A stretch of 64,000 nt of DNA from assembly GCA_030077755.1 (NCBI GenBank), contig JAQJZZ010000017.1, forward strand, positions 1,116,001 through 1,180,000, read 5' to 3'. The translations under genes were made by a program, and so were the position numbers. The DNA comes from Filosporella fistucella (lineage: Eukaryota > Ascomycota > Leotiomycetes > Helotiales). Below are positions 1 to 12,500 of the stretch, piece by piece (the first letter of the stretch is position 1; each line of letters starts with the position of its first letter). The notes below the pieces were generated by a model. It had not been told where the DNA came from. It saw only the letters and a program-made list of their open reading frames with translations, and made no database searches.

Positions 1-3000
1 TTTTAGGCGAACCTGGACTTTCATTTGTGTGGCATCTGCTGCTATCGACTCACTTCGGTGACTTTTCTCACCTCACGGCGACAAGCGCGAGCACAAGCAC
101 AAGTACAAGCTCTCTCACCAAGAGATTCGGCTTGCATCCCCGTGAAGCCAATCACCGCCTCGTCCGTAGGAAGAGAAACGCCGCAACGCAACCGCACAGA
201 TCGGACATCGATGCTGGTCAGCTTTGTACACTGTACATACCGTGCAGTGCAGTACAAACGTTAATACGAGCATGAAGTTGGCGATACATCATCATAGTAT
301 CATACTCTCACCTATCCGCAAGAATAAGATGAGTTGAGTTAGAGTTGAGTTGGTCTGGTCTGGTCTGGACGGCCCCACAGAGCATCCGAGAGAGACACGA
401 AGCAGCAAGAGCAGCAATATCACGGATGGATGGCCGGATATCAATTAAGTGACGATTAGCTATGCGAATTCAAGGCACTTCCTCACTCATCCTTCCATTT
501 GACTCGTCCTCGTCCTCGTCTTGCAAGAAGGGGAAGGATACGATGCTATGCATTTCAAGGCATCGATATCTTCGTCCAAAAAGACGGAGCTATGCAGTTT
601 GAGGCAGCTGTTTCCCAATGCAGATACGGAGGCTAGGCAGTATAGGGCAGGAGTTGAGAGATTCAACGGCTGCCTCCGTTCGTCACCAGGAATAATAAAA
701 TTGGCCGTGAGTGACGGATCAGAAGAGAATAATGGAAGTGGAAAGGAAGAGGCGACCTCGGGATCCAGCAGCGGCAGCAAGAAGGGGGTAATAAAGTGGT
801 AGGGGTAAGTAAAGTAAGGAAATGGCAATAGTAGGCAAAGGGGTAGTCAAGATCAGACACACCAGCTACGGAAGTACAAGCACCTGAGGTAAGGAAGGAC
901 ATTCCACTCCTCTGACATTTGACATTCAATGTCAAGTCTGGGTGCTAGTCAGGATACCGCAGCTTCTAGCACCCGATGGCTCGTCGCGTGCTTAGCGAAC
1001 AAGTAGAATCGCCCATCCAGAGCACTCGAACGCATCTCAGCACATTCTCATCAACACAATCCATTCCATTTAATTGTTACCGCATACATTGCGCATCTCG
1101 TCTTTCGACAATTAATTCATTCAGCTCATCTATCAACTCACCTTATGCCTCGTCTTCCAAGATCATGCCCGCAATCAACACTCCGTCGTTCTGTTTCTGT
1201 TCTTGTTCGTGGGACATGCTCATCCACTGCGCGAATTGATTGAAGCCCGCATCTGATTGATCGCAGCATTGATTGCTCGTCTGAAATACGGAGTAATCAC
1301 TATCAACACCCTCGTCCGACTGGTACCAGGCTTTGCTTCCGTACCTGCGTGCACATATTGGGTCCGTATCAACAAGTGACAGACAAAGAGGCAATCGGCC
1401 CTGCACTCGTGAGAAACAGAGAGATTTGTATTCAACTCCCATCAGGTGCACTCTGCTCGTAATTCAACACGGTCAAATGGCATCAACGCATTACCAACTC
1501 ATATCTGATCCTCATCTCTTCTCGCTCTTAGCAGCTCTTGTTATTGCAAGAGAGAAATTATAGACGACAAACCCTGACACTTCAAATCCATCCAACTTAC
1601 CTGATCCATCCATCTATCCATCCATGCTGGCTTTCGGAGGCTGCACTAAACACTCTTTCGCTCTTACGAGTGCAAATCCTGGAGGATCGATTGCCGATTG
1701 TAGAGACACGCTAGAAAGGGGAGGGAAGCCTGGAAAGGCTTCCAAATGCTCATAACTGTAACGCTGGCGCTGGATGGCTTAACGCTGTGCCCTACGCGAC
1801 GTCTCGGGGACCATTTCAAGGCGGCCGTTCTTTTCGTCACAATCTCGGTGGCACTGTGATGGCGTGGAATGGTACAGTACAATGCAGTGCAGTGCAGGAG
1901 GTTGGTAGGAGCAGAGCCTAGAGGCAGTACGAAGTACCTAGTGTACGGCAATGTAGATGTAAATTTCGCTGGCCGTCAGATCTGTCGCTGTCCAGTAGGT
2001 ACAACTCTAAGCTACCTATTCACGATTCAGTGTCCACTAATCGCTGTGGTGCTGATTCTCTGCTGTTGCATTTCCCACAGGCGAGCCGGGACGGGAGCAT
2101 CCAGAATCGCATCTACAGCACCCTTACAGCTGTGCTGAATGCCCTCTCATTATCACTTACTCTCCGTTCACTCGATGCATCTCTCCAAATCCAGCGAGCT
2201 TCCAGTGGTCAAGACGGCTTCCAGCACACCATTGCAGCCCAATACAGCCCATAACTATCGCTACGAGGTACCCATCAAGTCATCTCCTTCTATTCTCCAC
2301 CACTGCTCACTCGCTATACGGAGCTGTACCAAATTTCACTGACTTCGGAGATACACCCACTTTGACCTTCACCTACCGCCCAAGGTACATGCCCGTTGCT
2401 GCCACATGCCACCAAGTCGCGCCTAGTCAACCTGCCAGATCTCGTTCACGGCGCCATCTGTCATCGGTGTCGCGCCAGAAGCCAGCTTCGAGTTAGACTG
2501 CCCTTCCCTCGTACCTTAATAAAGCGAGGCTCCGTCCACCACGAGGGCACGGGGAGAAACAATTAATGCGCCAATAAAAACATCCCCAGATCTCCAAGAA
2601 GACGCAATCCATATCCCTCTGCAAATCTCATTAAAGGCATAAATAAGAAGGATGGCAAGTCCTTCGTTGACCCTTCTTTACAAAATCTACTTTGCATCAG
2701 TGCTTCCTTCCTCACGTCCGAGTGCAACGGCGTCAGCAATTAAGCAACGACAAGTAGTAGAGCATGGAGAAGCAGCCACAAAACCTTCCGCTACACTATT
2801 GCTTGCTCTTCGCGCGTCTGGATTGAATAATAATGATTGTTATGGTGAGATGATAGGAGACACGGCTTGGCCAAGCAAGCAGAAGCAGCATCAACAACAG
2901 CATGGCAAGCAAGGGCATCGCATAGCATGCATGGGGAGCAACATGTGTCGTGCATGGAGAGAGGAAGGGTCCTGCGCCGTCTGATTTTGGTGGCGTCGAT

Positions 3001-6000
3001 GGACAACCAGGAACGCAATGCAACCCTCCTTCTTCTCGGTCCGAACTTCCAAGGTCGAACCGTAGTCAGTAAGGCCGTTACCAGACTTTGCTTGCATTTA
3101 CGCACCCACGCCTACCAGAGTACGCATCATGGGGAGGCAGTTCTGGGACTGTACCATCTCGACTGCTCGAACCACTCAGGAAGTGCTCAGCTCTTACTCA
3201 CCAGGCCAGGCTACTCTCACCAATCACTGCACATGAGATCTAACCAGTTGGTTACCTTACACACAGAACGCTCTCAGTCGTGACTTTCTCGCATGTGCTC
3301 GCCGACTTCTCGGACTATTTGTTCGTCAAGATCCCCAATCGCGAGCTCTCCCATACTTACCCCCGTCTCTTTTTGGCCCCATATCGACCTGGTAACAATT
3401 CACTATCTTCGCGTAGGATTGATCAAGAATAGTGAACCCACAGCCAAGATAATCGTCGCTGCGGGCGGTGGTGATCGAAGTTGACCTCGTGAAACATTCG
3501 ACTTTTCAATCCCACTACCATTACTCAACTCTACTATACAAATTTGCCCTCTGCGACATTAAACTAAGAAGGGATGGCCATGTACAACATGCTATGCTAT
3601 GCACATCTTAAGGCTTACCCCAGATTTTCAAAGGACCAGAAGCCTCCGTCCGCATGGCTCCGGTGCAATATAGGTCGACAGAGAAATGAAGTGCCATATG
3701 CAGGTGCATATGGTGCACCAAGTGGAATGCGGAGTCCGGAACTAACCCTCTTCCAGGAACCGCAAAGATCAGATCGAAGCCTTCGGATCTTCGAGAAGAC
3801 AGTTCATATGAAACCTTGAAACAAGCACGGCGACCACTCGACCACTCAACCAACTTGAGCAATTGCTCTGCGGCTGGGTCACCTGGCGGCTTGGTGATTT
3901 TGATTGGCTCAGCAGGGGTTGAGTAGGCAGTTCGTCTCGATCTCCGCAAATTGAGGGGGGGCGAGGGGGTTGCTCATGCACTTCGGATGCCTCATTGATC
4001 TCCAACCACCCACAAGGCGCGCAATATGGCCCGTGGTTGAGCGAGAGCCGGTCTCGCCTCTGCCCTTCGATGTCCACACTCCAGATCCAAATAATATCAA
4101 AGCCTTCTTATGATTTTCGATCACAAATGTCACTGTGACTCTGGCACTTGCCTTGACTCCTTGTCTCCTTGACTCAGTACGTCCGTATCTCGTTGCCCGG
4201 CTCGTCTGCCTGCCTTCGACACCAACTTACCGGACTGGGCAGATTTCAATCTGATACAGAGTAGCCCAGCGTTCCTGGCAGGTAAATGCTGCAAGTCCGG
4301 TGATGTGAGTTAAGCTCTCTACCAATGATACTGTGCTCTCAAGACTTAATCGCCGGTCCCCCTGGCATTGATATGCGCCAGGGAAGCTTCTTTGTAGGTC
4401 ACTCCCGTACTGATCCTACTCCAGATGACGGCGGAAGGTACTTCCTATTCTCCTTGTTTGGTGCGGTCGATGCAAATCATGGAGAAGACGATGGTGGCGG
4501 GCCGAACAACCCGCAGGAGCCTCCGCCCTTAAAGTGTAACGGGGCTCCCGCTACCAAAGACGAGGGCACGATGCCAGCTGACCACATATGATAATAAAGT
4601 GATAGACCTGAACCTTTGGGACTGTCAGATCATGGTAGACTCTAATCGGATCCCAAGATGATACGCTTTTGGAGTCTCGGGGGAACGGCATTAATCTGTG
4701 CTAGATTGTTTGCAATCTCGGTCCTGATGGAAACGGAACTGGTGAGAAACAAAAGGGCTGCTTCGCCATGTTCGTGCTTCTCAAATCGGCTTGATTCTCG
4801 GTGACGAACGTGCACGGCAATCAACTTTTTCACGTGGTGGTCAAATCCCGCTGGTGGCCAGCGGGTTGTTGATATTGAGCTGCATCTCGCCAGGCCTGAG
4901 GTTGGTCATACTTCATGGGATCAAACCTGATATGCTGTGATAAATTGCATTTCAATCAATCCCGCAGGGCCACATGGGATGCAAACCAACCGTCCTTCTC
5001 ATCTCGATCAGGAACTGTTCAGGAGATTTGAAATTTCTTTCATTGAGCAGTAAGAAAAGGCCTAGAAGTTGACGCTTCAGACGGTGTATCGGAGAACCTT
5101 GGATCCTTCCCGTGTATTCGAGTACCGAAGACCATGGCCTTGTGTCACCCATGACCGCGTGCTGACGCTTTCGCAGCAGACAAGCAGCAGGCAGTCAAGC
5201 AGGCAGCTGAAGACAGCAGTAACACAGAGCCCAACATGAAGATCGTAAGATGAGCCCAATGCGGGACATCCCACAGCATCCAGTGCAGCTCGTAACCAAC
5301 GATGCATATTACTCTTCGGAACGACGGTTGGAGTTGTGCAACAAGATAGATGACGAGGGGCTGGTAAGGTAAGGTAAGGTATGTAGATAGGTACCTTTAA
5401 AGTTACTCCACGTGATGTGGGGTGCAACAGACAAGGCATGGTTCTCCAGCTTGCCACTAGCAAAGTCATCTCTGTCCCGTTGATTTCAGACAAAGTGAGA
5501 ACGGGGTAGGTCACAGAGTGCTGCTTCACCCTCAGGACTGACAAGGCGGTACAGTAACAAGATTCATTAATAATAACATGGAAGACAAGAAAAGAACATC
5601 TAGAATGGGCCCACCCATCTGTCCCGTCATGCGTGGCAGGCCCCCTTCTTCCCTTGGATACAGACTCAGCTGTATCAAGTTGTTGATTGAGTGTTCCAGT
5701 TTTGTTGATTTGTGATGTGCAGTAATGTTCTGACCACTGGGCATGTTCTCCATTCACTGGCCCAAACAACGAAGAGGCATATTCCCACCCTTTTGAGTGG
5801 TCTCCAGAGCGAGGGATGTAAGGAGGCACGTCTGTCTTTGCAATGCTTTGGCTTGCTTTTGGCTTTGATATGCTTTGGTGGCAGATAACGATAACCACTT
5901 AATTGCTCTGTTTCGCGCACAGTCGCTGGACGGTGAGGGATAGAGGCGTCTTGTGGTGGTGCTCAGGACAACATTGGAAACAATGTTGATGTAGACTCGG

Positions 6001-7300
6001 CCGTGGGGATGGCTTATCTCAGCATCAGTCAAGGTGTTGCAAGCAGCAAGCAGGAGTTTACCTGAGGTAAGGAAAAGGTGCAGTTGGATGAGGGCGGGCC
6101 GTTCAAGTGCCGAAGAAAAATGGGAATTTGTAAGTCTTGGCTGGGGTGGAGTGGAGTGGAGGAATGGAGTTTGGATGGATGTGGCAGGTGGGGTTGATGG
6201 AATGTGGATGGAGGGCATACGACGAATCAGAGGAGGAGAATAGACGCTAATGGGGTTTTCAGCCGCCCCACTTCAGGTCAGCTTTGTGAACGTCATTGCA
6301 GGTGACGAGAATAAGAGAGTTTCGGTATGTATCTAATTTGGGCAAGGGAGAAAGGTAAGATAAGTTATGAGACGAGATGAGGTGACATGAGATAAGTGGA
6401 CGGGAGATCAGAATATGAGATGATATGCTGATATACTAGTATACATAGATTGAAGCAATATGGGAAAACTACTCAGTGACATGATACTCGAAACGATAAG
6501 ATCTCGTGCTGAGTGGAGAGGACAATTGTGGCCAGATATAGGAACTCTTTCTCTCCGGCAGTTCCTGAACATACTTTTTTCCATTATCACATTACGGGAA
6601 TATGAAGCTATCTTATTTCATTCCCACCTACCACATCTCTTCATCTCAAGATGGAGATTCTTCCTAAGCAAGGCTTCCAAACACCGAAATCTAAAAATCG
6701 GCCCAAGAGCCTTGTCCATCGGAGATAACCACTCTGGTTATCAACGTCATGCAATCCAATGGATTACATTCTCCCTTCCCAGTTAAGATCGTGCTTCCAC
6801 AAGAGTGACAAATCCAATTGACAGATTCCCGGAAACATCTTCTTAACATTTGAGACTCAATTGCTGCCAGAAATGCAACACTAATCCTTCTTTTGCTAAT
6901 GTACAGTAGTATCTGCATCTCCTGCAAAGCATCAAATAAACATCCTACCTCTCCTCATCCATATTTTCTCCTCTAGCCCCACAAAACTCTATTTTCTCAT
7001 CTGCTGTTCTTGACGAGTTATCGCCGAAGGGACCGGTGGATACTTCCCTTTGCGGGGATCAAAGTCCTACTAGGTGACAAATTTTAAGCAATGAAGTATC
7101 ATTTTGCCTCGCAGACGCAAGGATCGGGCAGTCGCGATTCAGGACAGCTTACAAAGTCGATATGGGTTTCTCAACCTTGCCTTCCGAGCTACATAATTGT
7201 CTCTGTTGACCTCTTTTAATCAACTGCATTCTGCAAATTCAACTCAATTGGTCTTCCTCAAGATTGTTTTCAATACACGTCTGTCATATCAAGATTCACA
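1..7300. other. Gene-free left flank, 7.3 kb
   Basis: I find no convincing coding region here. The open frames either lack an ATG, overlap each other on both strands, or have a composition unlike protein. Short low-complexity patches are visible: GAGTT/GGTCT repeats near 336-368, ATCC repeats near 1604-1625, GGTAA repeats near 5365-5380 and a purine-rich G/GA tract near 6135-6215. Motifs such as GTGCAGTGCAG recur (about 242 and 1884). It could be a long promoter or leader of a gene outside the window, or non-coding RNA territory, but the sequence alone does not decide. Confidence 0.5.
4325..4591 (+). other. Open frame of unclear status, 88 codons
   Basis: An ATG-initiated frame of 88 codons with a Gly/Asp/Pro-rich middle. 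I recognise no family and see no flanking exon that extends it. It is the most protein-like short frame in the left flank because of its even hydrophobic and acidic composition, but a frame of this length can easily arise by chance. Confidence 0.12.
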
Positions 7301-8548
7301 ATGTCTGCTTCTATTCCAAAGACAGCTAAGGCTTGGACTATCGAAGGTAAAGATGGTTTCGATAGTCTGAGACTGAATACCTCTGCTCCTGTCCCAGAGC
7401 CATCAGACTATGAAGTCCTCGTCAAACTCCATGCCGCCTCCCTCAATTACAGAGACCTGATTATCCCAAAAGGTAACTCCACTTCCCGCAGCATTCTCAC
7501 TCAATCTAGCTCAATTCCTATCAATAACGGCCCTAACATGTAAACAGGCAAATACCCATTCGCTCAGAAGAACGGGGTTGTCCCTGGCTCCGATGGAGCT
7601 GGAGAGGTCGTAGCTGTTGGCTCGAAAGTCACTCTGTTCAAGGTTGGCCAGAAGGTCCTTACGCTTTTCAATCAGGGACACTTGGGTGGATCACTCAATC
7701 CTGTGACTGTTTCTACGGGTCTAGGTGGTGTGATTGATGGTACGATTAGACAGTATGGTGCTTTCAATGAGAATGGATTGGTTGCGATGCCGGACTCTTT
7801 GAGCTATGCTGAGGGAGCTACGTTGCCTTGCGCGGCGCTTACTGCCGTGAGTACTTTCTCTAGTGTTCTCTTAACGGCTGCATGTCTTCGAGATGTCGAG
7901 GAATCTGTAATATTTGACTTATGATCTATTTAAATTGCGGTTACAATCAACTCTAACATGCTATAGTGGAACGCCCTTTACGGCCTCAAGCGTCTCACCC
8001 CCGGCGACACAGTCCTTACTCAAGGGACAGGAGGAGTATCTATCTTCGCCGTCCAATTCGCCAAAGCAGCCGGTGCAAAAGTAATCGCAACCACCTCTTC
8101 CGCCTCCAAAGCCGAGGTTCTGAAGAAATTGGGAGCTGATCACGTTATTAACTATAAAGACGTATCCAACTGGGGCGAGAAAGCTAAGTCTCTCACTCCA
8201 GGAGGAGAAGGAGTCGATCATATCCTTGAAGTGGGAGGTCCAGCTACCATGAAGCAATCTCTTGAAGCTATCAAGATGGATGGCGTGATTACCATCATTG
8301 GTTTCTTGGCTGGTGGAGCAAAGGAGAAAGAACCTTCTTTCTTAGAGGCATTGATGAAGATTTGTACTGTTCGTGGTATCTTGGTCGGTAACAGAGTACA
8401 ATTTGAGGAGATGAACAGGGCTATTGAGGGAAATGGTATTAAGCCTGTGGTGGATGAGAAGGTATTTGGTATTGATGAGGTTAAGGAAGCCTATCAGTAT
8501 ATGTGGGAACAAAAGCACTTTGGCAAGTTGACCATTCGGATTGATTAG
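7301..8548 (+). CDS. Zinc-free MDR alcohol dehydrogenase / quinone oxidoreductase-like protein
   Basis: Three exons: 7301-7472, 7548-7846 and 7967-8548, joined by GTAACT..ACAG and GTGAGT..ATAG introns in consistent phase, giving 350 residues. The N-terminal GroES-like fold runs to about residue 130; the Rossmann part follows with the nucleotide-binding loop GTGGVSIFAVQFAKAAG at about residues 175-192. The place where zinc-containing alcohol dehydrogenases carry GHE reads GSDGAG, so the catalytic zinc site appears absent. This matches the family usually labelled zinc-type alcohol dehydrogenase-like, NAD(P)H-dependent oxidoreductases of small carbonyl or quinone substrates. The substrate cannot be read from sequence. 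It is cytosolic by lack of a signal peptide. Its 3' end faces the histidine kinase gene 993 bp away. Confidence 0.93.
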
Positions 8549-9541
8549 ATTAAAGCAGGGTGAGCTCGGAGTATTCAAAATTGCTTTGGGATGACCTTTA
8601 GTCATGGCTGGCGTTAAGTCAAGGGTTTGGCAGCGCGAATGAAATCAAAAGACTTTAACACATATCTTCCAATTCTGCGGTGGATGTTGAGCTCCATGTT
8701 GGTTTGATAATAAATGTGATCTTCTAAGCAGCTGTATTCACATTCTGCTTCAATGCCATTAAACGCGTCCATCATAGTCCAGTCTTTGGTGGGGAATATC
8801 TCGCTGTTCAATGATATATTTACACATACTCAGCGAAGCAATCACAAAGACTCCCTCATCCTAGCCTCCAACCACTTTCTTCCCTCCTTCATGCACGTCA
8901 CCCACCTGCATTCCGCCCCATCTCCCTCTCCCTAGCTCCTGTTAACCATCTACTCTACAATATACAAAACATTCTAACCTTTCCCAAATTTCCAGTTCTT
9001 CCCATCCCTCTCTATCTTCATCATACATGCAACCCCGAACAAACAAGAAAGGGATCTTTACCTAATTACACCTAAAAGAAACGAATTGTGAATATTCGAA
9101 CTTGATAAAGATCCAGGTAGTATTGAGATTCCTAATCTGTCAGATATTCGATGCTTTGAAAGAGTATCTATTCGAACGCTGCCTTCCATTCTCAAGACAC
9201 CTGGGGCATGTTTGAACAAGGGATGAGACGAGAATACCAACTTTGCCTTGAGGAGTCGGAACTACAGGTTCCACCCAGTGAAGACCTACCGATATCTCGA
9301 GCCTCACAAGAAGTAGGGTAGCGTGGAAAAGCATAGCCATTAATTCTATGAGATGGGTATCTTCTACATGATAGACAAACACATGACCAAACTCCTCGCT
9401 TTACTTTTATGTCCCAGATGTATGTAGCAAACTGGATAGCAAGCAGCCTCCCAACTCCATGACTATGCAATCCTGTTCTCATCTGTCCCAGCTCTCATCT
9501 TTCATTAAACATTATACCGGTTAAGAGTCGAGATTCCTCCT
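8549..9541. other. Intergenic region between convergent genes
   Basis: This is the shared 3' side of the oxidoreductase and the histidine kinase. Only short overlapping frames without family features are present. A C/T-rich stretch lies at about 8860-9020. I see no RNA gene or repeat. Confidence 0.6.
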
Positions 9542-12500
9542 TCAATCGGACATTAAATCGAGGTCTTTCCCGCTTGGCTGTAATAACGCCTCAATCTTTG
9601 TCCGAATCTGCAAAATCCGGAAGGGTTTTGGCATCACGTCGTCCATCCCGCTATCCTTCGCACTGGCAATCTGCTCTGCTCTTGCATTGGCAGTTACTGC
9701 TATAATTGGTAAGTGGCTGCTCAATTCCCCACTAGCTTCCATCTCCCTGATCTTGCGGACGCAGGTTAGCCCGTCCATAACCGGCATCTCGAGATCCATG
9801 AGCACGACGGAGAGATTCTTTCCGTCGTCTGCTCGACCACGATAATGTTTCGTTTCTTTGATCTTATCCAGGGCTTCCTGACCGTGATTGGCGACTACGA
9901 CATGTGAACCTAGTTTGCGGATCTGCTGGGCCAGGATTTTCTGATTGACGAGATTGTCTTCGACGATTAGAACATACCAATCTTTGGGATTGGATTCAGG
10001 GACTGAAATCTGTAGTGCAGTTGATGCATCGACCATATCAGCTACCTCTTTCTGGTCAATACTCTTCGATCCCTGCGGGCTATTCGTTGCTAGTCGCGCC
10101 TGTGTGTGTATGTCAAAACTCAATTTTTGAGAGATATTGGCAGTATCCGGATGACCTTCTGCTCGACGAGATTTGACATAGAAGGCAAAAGTAGAACCAA
10201 TACCGGCTTCCGAAGCAACACCAATCTCTCCCCCTTGCAGCTCTGTCAGCTGTCTTGAGATGAAAAGTCCGAGACCGCTTCCACCATATTGGACGTGTGT
10301 CCGAGGTGAAGCCTGTGAGAATCGGTTGAATAGCTTTTTCTTCTCCTCTGCATCTAACCCACAACCGCTATCTTGCACCTTGGGAGATTGTCAATATTGT
10401 TCCACTCATTTTGTCAACGGTCTTACCTGAAAACGAAGATACAAAATCTCGCCATTTCCCCAATCACTCGTTGCGGTAACATTGGAGCGTGCCTTCTTGG
10501 TTGGAAAATATTCAAAATCAGCTCCCTGTTCCAAAGGTGCCTCTAGGTGTGCGCTGATAGAAACGTTGATGGTCCTCTTCGGTGCAGATTTGGTAAATTT
10601 GATGGCATTAGTCAACAAATTGATCAAGACTTGTAACAACCTGGATGGATCGAGCATGACAGAATTAACATGGAGTTTATCAAATGAATCGTCGATGAGG
10701 AACTGCATCCTGATATCGTGAATCTTTTCGCATTCAACCATGAACATCTGCAAGGCTTGTCGTACAATATCAACAGGCTGCACAGGAACGGGTGCTATGA
10801 CCAATAAGTTCGAGTCGAGTTTAGATATTGTAAGAATGCTGGCCGTAGTTAGTGCTACCCTATGTTTGACAATCACCACTTACTCGTCAACAATTGACTT
10901 TTGATGTTGGGCACACAATTGAATGGTTTCTGCACTGGAGACACTTTCCTTGATGCTGTCTCTGATCATGGTGAAGGAATCAGATTCTAATCTCAAGTCT
11001 GCCAGCACCTCTGAGAGAGATGACGCGATACCATCGGCACATTGTAGAACAGCACCTGCACTATATTAGCCCAGCAGTAAAGTTTCAATGCGTAGTCGGC
11101 AATCAAATTGTGGGTGGAATAGATATTAACAACTCACTCAACGGATTTCGCATCTCATGTGATGTAATATCAATGAAGTTATTCTGAGCTCTCCTTGTCT
11201 CTTCTGCTTCTTGCAATCGCCTCGTTTGCATGTTTTCGGCCCACTTAATCCGAGAGACGTCAGTGATGGAGCCCATAATGGTCTTCAACTCTCCTTTGGA
11301 TGAGAACTCTGGCTGGCATGCAGCAATTACCCAATTCTCAATTTCTTCCCCAGTGACGGGATCATGCCAAGGTTTTTTCAGTCTCTGGGAGACTAGACGT
11401 TAGCGGATTAGTAGCGTGCAGGGCTTCTCTGTATACTCACGAGCTCTGTATCCCAGGGAAGGCGGTCAATCGTCAATTTTCTCCAGCCTTCTAAGCTCAC
11501 TCCAACACTGTCCTCGTGAATTGTGTGCACCCACGACATGGGATATAGGTCATTTTTGGGATGTCCAGTCATTTCCCAATAACGAGAGTTGGCCTCGAGA
11601 AGAGTTCCTGCTTTATCAATGGAATACATGCCAACTGGAGAAACCTAATAATATCGTGTTAGCTTTCAAAACGATCACTGGTTCTGAGACAGTGTGAAGT
11701 GTACTCCTTCCACACGTTACATACCTCTGCAATTCGCTGAAGACGACTCTTTTGGACCGCGAGTTCCTCAGATAGCCTAGATCTTTCAAGAGCAGCCGCC
11801 TCCGCCGCTGAATGGCCACGACGTACTTCAGCTTCCAATAGTGTGACCGACGCTAGAGATGTTGCTAGCTGTCTATCCAAGAGTTGAATAAATGATTGAT
11901 AGTCACCATCAAATTGACGGCGAGGATTCACGCCGACCACCATAAATCCAATGATGCTCTCTCCAGTTGTTGGCCGAATCTAGGTATGATTAGCATCGAC
12001 ATAATGAGATTCCGTGGGCTATTCATACCGGACAAACAATCGCCTCCCGGCATGGCTCACCAAATCCAAGCCATTCAAAGCCTTCAATCAAAGTCTCAGA
12101 TAATGTTCCATCCTTCGCTGAGAGTAGAGTGGGCTCTCGTGTTTGGATGGCGTCTCTAAAATAAGGCACAAAACCGCCTCTCGAGCGTTTAAGATCAAGA
12201 TTTTCAGGTGCAGCATGATGTCCAGAAGGTACACCGAGAGTACCTTCCAGGGTGCAGGTTTTGAATACCTGGGAAACATCAGAGCTCTCTGACATGCTGT
12301 CCTCTTCTGAATCCTCCGAGACCGAGTACAGAATTGCGAAAGGGAAATCCCAGGGATTATCCTCTAAGGCGATTAAGATTTTTGGCCAGAAGCTCTTGAC
12401 AGACTCTGCCAACGCTGTTTCTTGCGATAATTTTACAAGCGTACGCATAGCACGAGCGCCTCTTGTTTGCTTTGTCGTCTCGAAAGGCGCATTGTATAAT

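Noticed and set aside
2867..3283. 138-codon plus-strand frame
   Set aside because: Non-ATG start, overlapped by several frames on both strands, no family features.
5077..5898. 273-codon minus-strand open frame, the longest in the left flank
   Set aside because: It starts with a non-ATG codon, has composition unlike protein (many Cys/Thr/Ser runs from repeats) and overlaps another long frame on the same strand. No family features.
5754..6218. 154-codon ATG frame on the minus strand
   Set aside because: The N-terminus is translated purine-rich repeat DNA, and the remainder has no recognisable fold or splice partner.
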